Below are positions 1 through 5,567 of a stretch of DNA of 5,852 bases, piece by piece. The stretch lies in NCBI GenBank assembly GCA_003219675.1, contig QHPW01000009.1, positions 1-5,852 of the forward strand, given 5' to 3'. The notes beneath the pieces were generated by a model. The model saw nothing but the letters and a program-made list of their open reading frames with translations. It was not told where the DNA came from and searched no databases. The DNA comes from Verrucomicrobiota bacterium (GTDB lineage Bacteria; Verrucomicrobiota; Verrucomicrobiia; Limisphaerales; AV2). The translations under genes were made by a program, and so were the position numbers. The stretch's first letter is position 1, and every line of letters begins with the position of its first letter.

Positions 1-1463
1 GGGCGGCCGGCGTCCGCGTTTTCCTCAACGGCGCGCCGGTCGAGGTCGAGGTGGTTCGCGACAAACTCGTCAAGGACATCACTTACCAGGGCGGCGAGCC
101 GGACCTGGCCATCGGCTACCGGTTTCGTGACGCCGGGTTCAAAGGCGGCAAAGTGGACGACTTCCGCGTTTTCAATCGTTGCCTGACTCCCATTGAAATG
201 GCAGAGGTGGCGGGCCGCGACGGCCTGCGCGTTGCATGGAAGGCAAACCTGGATTCCCTTGCCGCCGGACAACGCGATGCCCTGCTGGATTATTACGTCG
301 CCAATGTCTATCCGCCGGCCAAACAATTCCTCGCGGACCTGAGCGCGCTGCGGCGCCAGCAGAGCCGCATCATCAATCCCATCCCCGAAATCATGGCGAT
401 GGAGGAGTTGTCCCGGCCAAAGCCCGCCTACATTTTGAAACGCGGCGCTTACGACGCCCACGGCGAATCGGTCTCCGCCGGCACGCCCAAAGTGCTGCCG
501 CCGTTTCCCGCCGGCGCCCCGCGCAACCGGCTCGGCCTCGCGCAATGGCTGCTGTCGCCGGAGAATCCGTTGATGGCGCGCGTCACGGTCAACCGCGCCT
601 GGCAATTGATGTTCGGCAAAGGCATTGTCGAAACCAGCGATAACTTTGGCGCGCAAGGCGCCGTGCCGACGCATCCGAAGTTGCTCGACTGGCTGGCGCG
701 TGACTTCATGACATCGGGCTGGAACTACCGGGCGTTGTTGAAGAAGATCGCCATGTCCGCCACCTACCGCCAGTCGTCAAAGGCCAGTCCCGATTTGCTC
801 GCCCGCGACCCGGATAACAAATGGCTCGCCCGCGGTCGGGCGCGTCGTCTCACGGCGGAAATGCTCCGCGACGAAGCGCTCGCGGTCAGCGGTCTGCTGG
901 ACGAAAAAATCGGCGGACCCAGTGTCAGGCCCTATCAACCGCCAGGGCTTTGGGAAATCGCGATGGGCAACCCGAAATACGAGCAGGGCCACGGCGATGA
1001 TCTGCATCGGCGCAGTCTCTACACCTTCTGGAAACGCACCGTCCCGCCGCCGACCATGATCGCTTTCGACGCCCCGGAGCGAAACGTCTGCGTCGTGCGC
1101 CGTCAGAGCACCAGCACACCGCTGCAGTCGCTCGCGTTGCTCAACGACACGCAGATTGTCGAGGCGGCGCGCTTTGTCAGCGAACGAATGTTCAAGCAGG
1201 GCGGCTCCACCTCGGACGACCGTATCGCGTGGGCGTTCCGGCTGGTCACTTCGCGACACCCGGCGCCGAAGGAGCTTACCGTTCTCCAACGGTTATTCCG
1301 GGAACAACGCGACTTGTTTGCCGGCGATCAGCAGGCTGCCGCAAGACTGCTCGCCGTGGGTGAAACGCCAAATGACCCGGGGATCTCGCCCGCAGACCTC
1401 GCCGCCGGCACGGTACTGGCTGAAGCTTTGTTGAACCACGACGAAGCAGGAATGCGACGATGA
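1..1463 (+). CDS. LamG-DUF1553 (PSD1-type) protein, C-terminal part
   Basis: The frame is open from base 3 to the TGA at 1461-1463 (486 residues), so the gene starts before the window and the GTG at 51 is not its start. Residues 1 to about 71 are the end of a LamG/concanavalin-like domain (VFLNG near the start, then DDFRVFNRCLTP). A linker follows. From about residue 147 the DUF1553 domain shows its usual motifs: RGAYDAHGE (147-155), NRLGLAQWLL (175-184), IGGPSVRPYQPPGLWE, RRSLYTFWKRTVPPP (336-350) and TPLQSLALLND (372-382). Full-length relatives usually carry an N-terminal signal, a cytochrome c-like domain and DUF1549, all outside the window. These proteins are exported and associated by context with polysaccharide use; no reaction is established here. 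The C-terminus LLNHDEAGMRR ends inside a repeat, with the stop overlapping an ATG (ATGA, 1460-1463). Family assignment is secure; the substrate is unknown. Confidence 0.93.
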   Translation, partial: AAGVRVFLNGAPVEVEVVRDKLVKDITYQGGEPDLAIGYRFRDAGFKGGKVDDFRVFNRCLTPIEMAEVAGRDGLRVAWKANLDSLAAGQRDALLDYYVANVYPPAKQFLADLSALRRQQSRIINPIPEIMAMEELSRPKPAYILKRGAYDAHGESVSAGTPKVLPPFPAGAPRNRLGLAQWLLSPENPLMARVTVNRAWQLMFGKGIVETSDNFGAQGAVPTHPKLLDWLARDFMTSGWNYRALLKKIAMSATYRQSSKASPDLLARDPDNKWLARGRARRLTAEMLRDEALAVSGLLDEKIGGPSVRPYQPPGLWEIAMGNPKYEQGHGDDLHRRSLYTFWKRTVPPPTMIAFDAPERNVCVVRRQSTSTPLQSLALLNDTQIVEAARFVSERMFKQGGSTSDDRIAWAFRLVTSRHPAPKELTVLQRLFREQRDLFAGDQQAAARLLAVGETPNDPGISPADLAAGTVLAEALLNHDEAGMRR

Positions 1464-1485
1464 AACCACTCATCTTCACTCATCA
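1460..1485 (+). repeat. Imperfect inverted repeat, left arm, flanking the GxxExxY gene
   Basis: The reverse complement of this arm matches 1868-1893 at 19 of 26 positions, aligned by eye without gaps. The shared core reads TAGTGGTTCCAT on the right and GAGTGGTTTCAT on the left. Each arm is built of two similar units of about 10 bases. The gene lies between the arms, as in a mobile cassette. The match is imperfect and its significance has not been computed. Confidence 0.55.
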
Positions 1486-1495
1486 GCGCTTATGA
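1460..1495 (+). other. Micro reading frame MKPLIFTHQRL, copy 1
   Basis: ATG 1460 overlaps the DUF1553 stop as ATGA (1460-1463). Its own TGA overlaps ATG 1492 of the GxxExxY frame, again as ATGA (1492-1495). It has no clear ribosome site of its own; translation would depend on reinitiation. It may be a remnant of the N-terminus of a former downstream gene, or simply the inverted-repeat arm read as codons. There is no evidence that the peptide has a function. Confidence 0.25.
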
Positions 1496-1869
1496 AAGGA
1501 GAGATCATGATGGGCGCGGCGTTCGAGGTTTACAACGAGCAGGGCTACGGGCTGGCAGAGGAAATCTATCAGGAGAGTCTGGAAATTGAATTGGAGCTAC
1601 GCCACATACCATATAAAACCAAACAGGAATTGACGACGTTCTACAAAGGACGATTGCTAAAGAAGCGTTACATCCCCGACTTGGTCACCAACGACCAGAT
1701 CGTAGTTGAACTTAAGGCGGTCTCTGAGATGCTCCCTGAACACGAGGCCCAATTGCTGAACTACATGCGCGTCAGTCGTATGTCGGTCGGTTACCTGATC
1801 AACTTCGGCCACAAAGACACGTTGGAATGGAAGCGATTCATTCTGACAGCTCGAAAACCATCAGCGTAG
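1492..1869 (+). CDS. GxxExxY protein (PD-(D/E)XK nuclease-like fold)
   Basis: A 125-residue frame matches the GxxExxY family. The signature is G20-E23-Y26. It is followed by the pattern of a PD-(D/E)XK nuclease-like core: P62-D63, then E73-L-K75, then H84, Q87, N90-Y91 and a C-terminal GYLINFG (100-106). These are the expected acidic and lysine positions and all are present, so it is not obviously inactive. The family's biological role is unknown. Two starts are possible. ATG 1492 keeps a few N-terminal residues like those of relatives, but nothing resembling a ribosome site precedes it. ATG 1507 (or 1510) has AAAGGAGAG (1495-1503) close upstream. The N-terminus is short for the family either way. 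GC counted by hand over 1561-1740 is 81/180 (45%), against 38/60 (63%) at 2881-2940, and flanking repeats bound the gene. Both suggest it was acquired. Confidence 0.9.
   Translation: MKGEIMMGAAFEVYNEQGYGLAEEIYQESLEIELELRHIPYKTKQELTTFYKGRLLKKRYIPDLVTNDQIVVELKAVSEMLPEHEAQLLNYMRVSRMSVGYLINFGHKDTLEWKRFILTARKPSA
1495..1503 (+). promoter_or_regulatory. Shine-Dalgarno for the GxxExxY gene, inside the direct repeat
   Basis: AAAGGAGAG lies with its AGGAG core 5 bases before ATG 1507 and 8 bases before ATG 1510. It falls within the reading frame if ATG 1492 is used, so it favours the internal start. The same site is duplicated at 1968-1976 in the second repeat copy, 5 bases before ATG 1980. Confidence 0.55.
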
Positions 1870-1893
1870 ATTAGCGCATATTAGTGGTTCCAT
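1868..1893 (-). repeat. Imperfect inverted repeat, right arm, flanking the GxxExxY gene
   Basis: This arm starts inside the stop codon of the GxxExxY gene (1867-1869) and pairs with 1460-1485 (19/26). It is made of two degenerate 10-base units, ATTAGCGCAT and ATTAGTGGTT (7/10 identical). It is not repeated after the second direct-repeat copy, so the second unit lacks a right end. Confidence 0.55.
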
Positions 1894-1897
1894 TTGT

Positions 1898-1936
1898 ATG
1901 AACTGCACACACGATGAAGCCGTGATGCGACGATGA
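1898..1936 (+). pseudogene. Remnant codons MNCTHDEAVMRR before repeat copy 2
   Basis: Bases 1910-1936 read HDEAVMRR then TGA, aligned codon for codon with HDEAGMRR and stop of the DUF1553 gene. Two of the differences are silent (GAC/GAT, GCA/GCC). The upstream codons give MNCT, which also resembles the MNCSH start of the DUF1501 gene at 5632. It may be the displaced end of a DUF1553 gene or the start of a lost DUF1501-like gene. It is too short to decide. Confidence 0.3.
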
Positions 1937-1968
1937 AACCACTGATCTTCACTCATCAGCGCTTATGA
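1933..1968 (+). other. Micro reading frame MKPLIFTHQRL, copy 2
   Basis: This encodes the same 11 residues as 1460-1495; the single C/G difference between the repeat copies (position 1944) is a silent leucine change. It begins with ATGA at 1933-1936, overlapping the stop of the HDEAVMRR fragment. It ends with ATGA at 1965-1968, overlapping the start of the next short frame. Confidence 0.22.
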
Positions 1969-2027
1969 AAGGAGAGATCATGGGTCTTGTCGCAAATTTG
2001 CGTTTGTTCATACTCTGGGTTCGATGA
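1965..2027 (+). other. 20-codon leader-like frame fused to the GxxExxY start
   Basis: The frame starts MKGEIM, like the GxxExxY gene, then continues GLVANLRLFILWVR before TGA 2025-2027. Its stop overlaps the dehydrogenase ATG as ATGA (2024-2027). AAAGGAGAG (1968-1976) is well placed for its internal ATG at 1980, while the dehydrogenase ATG has no obvious ribosome site. It could therefore feed ribosomes to the dehydrogenase start by translational coupling. This is inferred from arrangement only. Confidence 0.3.
1968..1976 (+). promoter_or_regulatory. Duplicated Shine-Dalgarno upstream of the dehydrogenase
   Basis: AAAGGAGAG is carried in by the second repeat copy. It precedes ATG 1980 by 5 bases but lies 47 bases before ATG 2024, too far to serve that start directly. 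Confidence 0.45.
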
Positions 2028-3511
2028 TCACCCGTTTGCCTTCACTGGTCTGTATTTTTGCTGCCAGCGCCGGAACAGTTGCACTGGCCGCGCCTCCCGC
2101 AATCCCGTTTCCCGATCCTTACAATTCTGAAACGCGCGGCAATCCCATGTCTGCTGCCGAGGCGGCCCGCTCGTTTGACCTTCCGAAGGGCTTTCGGGTT
2201 TCCGTCTTCGCTGCGGAGCCGGATGTTCGGCAACCGATCGCGATGGCCTTTGACACACGGGGACGCCTTTGGGTCGCGGAAAACTACACTTACGCCGAGG
2301 CGAAAGTGAACTTCGCGACCAACCTCAACGACCGTATTCTGGTTTTCGAAGACGCGGACGGCGACGGGCGTTTCGACAAGCGGACGGTCTTCTGGGACCA
2401 GGCGAAGATTTTGACCAGCGTCCTTCCCGCTGACGGCGGCGTGTTCGCGATGTGTCCGCCGCAATTGTTGTTCATCCCGGACCGCAACGGTGACGATGTT
2501 CCCGACGGCGAGCCCGAAGTGTTGCTCGACGGCTTTACCACGACCACCGGCAACCGCCACACTTTTGCCAATGGCCTCAAATGGGGTCCCGACGGCTGGC
2601 TTTGGGGCCGGGTCGGTATTTCCAGCCAGGCCCGGATCGGCCGTCCGGGAACGTCCGACGACGAACGGGTCGTGATGAACGGCGGTATCTGGCGCTACCA
2701 TCCGCGGCGACGCGTCGTCGAAGCCGTCTGCCACGGCACGACGAATCCGTGGGGCCTCGACTGGAACGAGGTCGGCGAGCCGTTCTTCATCAACACGGTC
2801 ATTGGCCACCTCTGGCACGCGATTCCCGGCGCGCATTTCAAACGCATGCACGGCGAGGATGTGAACCCGCACAGCTACGAGCTGATCGACCAGCACGCGG
2901 ACCATTACCACTTCGATACCGGCAAAGGCTGGGGGGCGTCCCGCGCACAGACCGATGGCAGCCCGGCAACCGCGAGTGATGAACTGGGCGGCGGTCACGC
3001 CCACGCAGGCCTCATGATCTATCAGGGGCAGAACTGGCCGGAACGCTGGCGCGGGCGGCTCTTCACGCTCAATTTTCACGGTCGGCGCGTGAACCAGGAA
3101 CGGCTGGAGCGCAGCGGCTCCGGTTACGTGGCCCGGCACGAACCGGATTTTCTGCGCGTGGGCGATCCGTGGTTTCGCGGCCTCGATCTGCTGCCAGGTC
3201 CGGACGGCGGCGTGTTCATTTCGGACTGGTCCGACACCGGCGAGTGCCACGATCATGACGGCGTTCACCGCGCTTCCGGCCGGATTTACAAGGTCACTTT
3301 CGGAGAGCCGAAGAAAATCAAACTTCCGAATTTCCGCGCATTGGCGGATGACAAACTCATCGCGTTGTTGTTCGATGCGAACAAGCGCGACAGGTTCTTG
3401 CCGAACGGGCGACAGGCGGCAACGACTTGCAGGCGGCGCGCGCAGCGTTGCCGGCTCAATTTGACAAGCAAACCAGCCGCGCGGGCAAATTGCGCGCGCT
3501 CTGGGCGCTGA
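2024..3511 (+). CDS. PVC-type dehydrogenase, N-terminal fragment with signal peptide
   Basis: The fragment reads 495 residues to TGA 3509-3511, but homology stops near residue 454 and the last 40 or so residues are frameshifted nonsense rich in arginine. Residues 1-23 form a Sec-type signal peptide (R4, hydrophobic core, cleavage after about ALA), so the protein would be exported. The body is the propeller-like dehydrogenase domain: RLWVAENYTYAE (81-92), a calcium-loop-like DADGDGRFD (110-118), MCPPQLLFIPDRNGDD (143-158), NRHTFANGLKWGPDGWLWG (177-195), NPWGLDW (241-247), GGGHAHAGL (322-330), DWSDTGECHDHDG (401-413) and SGRIYKV (418-424). The family is thought to oxidise sugar-like substrates using a fused haem domain; the substrate here is unknown. 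ATG 2024 is the only start that keeps the whole signal peptide; it overlaps a short upstream frame by ATGA. Confidence 0.85.
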   Translation: MITRLPSLVCIFAASAGTVALAAPPAIPFPDPYNSETRGNPMSAAEAARSFDLPKGFRVSVFAAEPDVRQPIAMAFDTRGRLWVAENYTYAEAKVNFATNLNDRILVFEDADGDGRFDKRTVFWDQAKILTSVLPADGGVFAMCPPQLLFIPDRNGDDVPDGEPEVLLDGFTTTTGNRHTFANGLKWGPDGWLWGRVGISSQARIGRPGTSDDERVVMNGGIWRYHPRRRVVEAVCHGTTNPWGLDWNEVGEPFFINTVIGHLWHAIPGAHFKRMHGEDVNPHSYELIDQHADHYHFDTGKGWGASRAQTDGSPATASDELGGGHAHAGLMIYQGQNWPERWRGRLFTLNFHGRRVNQERLERSGSGYVARHEPDFLRVGDPWFRGLDLLPGPDGGVFISDWSDTGECHDHDGVHRASGRIYKVTFGEPKKIKLPNFRALADDKLIALLFDANKRDRFLPNGRQAATTCRRRAQRCRLNLTSKPAARANCARSGR

Positions 3512-5028
3512 ACGCAATCGGCGCCGCCGCTCCGGACTGGCTGCTGATGCGAACGCGCGATTCAGATGAGTACGTCCGAAGCTGGGCGATCCGGCTGCTG
3601 CTTGATGATCCTGCCAAAACGAGCCGGGAAGCGATCGCGCGATTGATCGAGATGGGACGCGCCGATCCTTCGCCGTTCGTCCGCCTTTACCTCGCCTCCG
3701 CCTTGCAGCGCCTCCCGCTTGACGCCCGGCGCGGGCTCGCGGACGCGCTCGTTCGCCACGCCGAAGACGCCGGCGACCACAATCTCCCGCTTATGCTTTG
3801 GTACGGCATCGAGCCGCTCGTCGGTGCGCAACCCGCCGCCGGCATCGAGTTGGCCCTGGCGAGCGAGCATCGTGTGGTTCGCCAATTCATCGCCCGCCGG
3901 CTCGCCGAGGACATGGAACACAATCCGGGCCCGCTTGCCTTGTTATTGCGCAGAACCACCGGGACCGGCGAGGGACGCCCCGCGCTTTTCCAGGACGTCC
4001 TGCGCGGGATTTCGGATGCCCTGCGCGGTCTTCGCAAGGCCACGCCCCCGGCGACCTGGGCCGCGTTCGCCGCTGAAGCCGGGCGAAGTGACGACCCGGA
4101 GATTCGTGATCGCGTCCGCGATTTGAGCGCGCTTTTCGGCGATGGCCGCGCGCTCGACGCCCTTCGCGACACCGTGGCCGATCCGAAAGCCGACGCCGCA
4201 ACGCGCCGTTCAGCCTTGAAAACCCTGTTGGACAGCCGCGCGGAGAACCTCGCTCCTCTTCTCAAGGAAATCTCAAACGACAGCGCGCTGCGGGTCCCGG
4301 CGATGGCCGGGCTGCTTCAAATCGGCGACCCTGAGGCCGCCGCGCTCGCGGTCAGCCGCTACGAGTGGCTCGGTCTCGAAGAGCGCCCCGTGCTCCTGGC
4401 TGCGCTGGTGACGCGGCCCGCCGCCGCCCGCGCGTTGCTCGACGCGGTTGGGGGCGGAAAAATTCCGCGCACCGACCTGACGCCGTTTCATGCGCGGCAG
4501 ATGGCGAGTCTGGACGACCCCGCGTTGACCCGGCGCCTGACCGAAGTGTGGGGCGACGTTCGCCCCAGTGACGCCGGGAAGCGCGCCACAATGGAGCGGT
4601 TGCGAAAACAACTTGCGCCGGACCGCCTCAAGACCGCCGATCTTCCGCATGGACGGCAGATTTTCAACCAGGCTTGCGCGAGCACCGGATCGGGCCGCGC
4701 GAGCCTCGATTACCTGCTGGAGAATATCGTTGACCCCAGCGCTGTCGTGCCTGCTGATTTTTGGATGTCCGTGGTCGAACTGAAGGATGGACGGACTCTC
4801 AACGGCGTGGTGGCCGCGAAAACCGACCGCACGATGACGTTGCAGACGATGACGGAACAGGTGACGGTGGAGCGCGCCGACATTAAAACGATTCGGGAAT
4901 CAACGCTGTCGTTGATGCCGGATGGTTTGATCGAATCACTCGACGAGGCTCAGGTGCGCGACCTCATCGCATATCTGATGTCCCCGCGCCAGGTGTTCCT
5001 GCCCAAAGCCTCCGCGCAAACGAAATAA
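3427..5028 (+). CDS. PVC-type dehydrogenase, C-terminal HEAT-like and degenerate haem fragment
   Basis: Frame 1 is open from 3352, after a TGA at 3349-3351. Homology begins upstream of the TTG at 3427, at ARQVLAERA (3385 on), so TTG 3427 is only a formal start without a visible ribosome site. Residues about 20-400 are alanine- and leucine-rich helical repeats with family motifs (RDSDEYVRSWAIRLLLDD, 44-61; DHNLPLMLWYGIEPLV, 117-132; VRQFIARRLA, 151-160). The C-terminal cytochrome region starts HGRQIFNQACAS and continues directly with TGSGRASLDYLLENIVDPSA (420-439). It then runs to LIAYLMSPRQ near the end. Relatives have C-x-x-C-H plus about ten further residues between CAS and TGS; here only C417 of the motif remains, so covalent haem attachment is not expected. 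The rest of the C-terminal domain is well conserved. Without N-terminal export signal this fragment alone is probably not functional. Confidence 0.75.
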   Translation: MQAARAALPAQFDKQTSRAGKLRALWALNAIGAAAPDWLLMRTRDSDEYVRSWAIRLLLDDPAKTSREAIARLIEMGRADPSPFVRLYLASALQRLPLDARRGLADALVRHAEDAGDHNLPLMLWYGIEPLVGAQPAAGIELALASEHRVVRQFIARRLAEDMEHNPGPLALLLRRTTGTGEGRPALFQDVLRGISDALRGLRKATPPATWAAFAAEAGRSDDPEIRDRVRDLSALFGDGRALDALRDTVADPKADAATRRSALKTLLDSRAENLAPLLKEISNDSALRVPAMAGLLQIGDPEAAALAVSRYEWLGLEERPVLLAALVTRPAAARALLDAVGGGKIPRTDLTPFHARQMASLDDPALTRRLTEVWGDVRPSDAGKRATMERLRKQLAPDRLKTADLPHGRQIFNQACASTGSGRASLDYLLENIVDPSAVVPADFWMSVVELKDGRTLNGVVAAKTDRTMTLQTMTEQVTVERADIKTIRESTLSLMPDGLIESLDEAQVRDLIAYLMSPRQVFLPKASAQTK

Positions 5029-5107
5029 CGCAGCGCAGCCTTCCAGACTGCCACGTGGGTAAGGCGGCAAGGTCAACTTTGGGAATGTCCTAATTGGGAT
5101 CTGGTGG

Positions 5108-5151
5108 GTGCGCCGCTGCCGCGGCGCACGGCGGTGCGGCAGCACTGCCGC
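5108..5151. repeat. Two adjacent perfect GC-rich hairpins
   Basis: The first is GTGCGCCGC (5108-5116) with its exact complement at 5121-5129 around a TGCC loop. The second is GCGGCAG (5136-5142) with its complement at 5145-5151 around CA. No T-tract follows, so a rho-independent terminator is unlikely. A dispersed palindromic repeat, or a structure protecting the 3' end of the upstream transcript, is more plausible. Confidence 0.75.
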
Positions 5152-5197
5152 GACCGAATTGGTGATCGGTTCGGGATATTCGACTCTTGAGTTGCGC

Positions 5198-5213
5198 ACC
5201 AGGTTTGCCTGGT
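5198..5213. repeat. Short stem-loop ACCAGG-TTTG-CCTGGT
   Basis: This is a perfect 6-base stem with a 4-base loop. The only nearby T-rich run (CGTTTTAT, 5227-5234) starts 14 bases after the stem, so it is at best a very weak terminator. Confidence 0.35.
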
Positions 5214-5240
5214 CAATCATAAGACTCGTTTTATAGATTG

Positions 5241-5302
5241 CTCTGCGCTCTTCACGTCTCGGCGGTTTCATTTTTCACCGCGGAGGCGCGAAGACCGCAG
5301 AG
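5241..5302. repeat. 62-base imperfect palindrome with CGCAGAG ends
   Basis: The left arm 5241-5266 and right arm 5277-5302 are reverse complements at 22 of 26 positions, with a T-rich 10-base loop (5267-5276). The right arm reads as degenerate repeats of an ACCGCGGAG/ACCGCAGAG unit. This layout is typical of a dispersed intergenic palindromic repeat. It could fold into a long hairpin on either strand. No protein is encoded. Confidence 0.8.
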
Positions 5303-5533
5303 AGGATTTGCGGTCGGAGCGTTCCCTGAACGGGTCATTGTCTGAACCGGTAACCCGGAAGAACCCGTCCCTGGAAAAGGCTCTCATGAATTGGCGCTGC
5401 CCGATTGGGACGCTACCCAAGTTTGGCTCGCGTTTTCAAACTGAACGCGGCAAAATGATCCCGAACTAATCCGGTTTATGGCGATTGCCAAAAGTGGTTT
5501 CCGAAATGTGTTGAGGCGGTCTGAAGCCCGCGC

Positions 5534-5567
5534 CCCGGAACGCGGCGTTTACGCCGCTTGATCCGGG
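5534..5567. repeat. Nested two-tier hairpin upstream of the DUF1501 gene
   Basis: The inner stem is GCGGCGT (5542-5548) paired with ACGCCGC (5551-5557). The outer stem is CCCGGA (5534-5539) paired with TCCGGG (5562-5567), with small asymmetric internal loops (2 and 4 bases). It lies 64 bases before the chosen start and has no T-tract. It may be a dispersed palindromic element or part of the 5' untranslated region. Confidence 0.7.

Larger units (their letters stand above)
1452..1509 (+). repeat. 58-bp direct repeat, copy 1
   Basis: This stretch recurs at 1925-1982 with a fixed offset of 473 bases. The copies match at 57 of 58 positions, differing only at 1471 (C) versus 1944 (G). Weaker similarity extends left over 1437-1451 versus 1910-1924 (11/15). 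Copy 1 contains the last codons and stop of the DUF1553 gene, an 11-codon frame MKPLIFTHQRL, the ribosome site AAAGGAGAG and the start of the GxxExxY gene. The heptamer ACTCATC occurs twice in it, at 1468-1474 and 1478-1484. Confidence 0.95.
1925..1982 (+). repeat. 58-bp direct repeat, copy 2
   Basis: This is the partner of 1452-1509. It again contains codons resembling a DUF1553 C-terminus (HDEAVMRR then stop, starting at 1910), the MKPLIFTHQRL frame (1933-1968) and the ribosome site plus start codons of a GxxExxY gene. Similarity ends right after ATG 1980, so the remainder of a second GxxExxY gene is missing. This looks like the left edge of a second, truncated unit. Confidence 0.95.
2024..5028 (+). 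pseudogene. PVC-type membrane-bound dehydrogenase with haem-binding C-terminus, broken gene
   Basis: Read across two frames, this is one gene of about 1,000 residues, the usual size of the Planctomycete/Verrucomicrobium dehydrogenase family (N-terminal beta-propeller, HEAT-like middle, C-terminal CxxCH cytochrome part). The first lesion is a shift from frame 2 to frame 1 near 3382-3385. Homology runs to DANK in frame 2 and resumes at ARQVLAERA in frame 1. The few residues relatives usually have between these points seem to be missing, so a deletion (length 1 mod 3) fits better than a single-base error. The second lesion is an in-frame loss at 4683/4684 of the segment that should hold CxxCH. 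No other internal stop is seen, suggesting recent decay, or, less likely, an assembly error. No convincing promoter or rho-independent terminator was found. Confidence 0.8.

Noticed and set aside
1437..1982. CRISPR-like array
   Set aside because: There are only two repeat copies, 58 bases long, separated by a gene; there is no regular spacer pattern and no cas gene.
2024..2056. Lipoprotein signal at C10 of the dehydrogenase (SLVC)
   Set aside because: SLVC does not fit the lipobox (V before C, L at -2), and the cysteine lies within the hydrophobic core. An ordinary signal peptidase I site near ALA is better.
2042..3517. Minus-strand 491-codon open frame opposite the dehydrogenase
   Set aside because: It is a shadow: the plus strand shows clear family motifs and a signal peptide, while the minus-strand product has no recognisable motif. 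Long antisense frames are expected in GC-rich genes.
3687..4265. Minus-strand open frames over the HEAT-like region, and others at 4273-4650 and 777-1289
   Set aside because: Their products are arginine- and alanine-rich low-complexity sequence opposite well-supported coding regions.
5187..5236. Possible sigma-70 promoters (TTGAGT, TTGCGC or TTGCCT with CATAAG or TTATAG)
   Set aside because: Spacers are about 20 bases or the -10 match is poor in each pairing, so none is convincing.
5198..5240. Rho-independent terminator after the dehydrogenase
   Set aside because: The stem is only 6 base pairs and the T-run is not adjacent.
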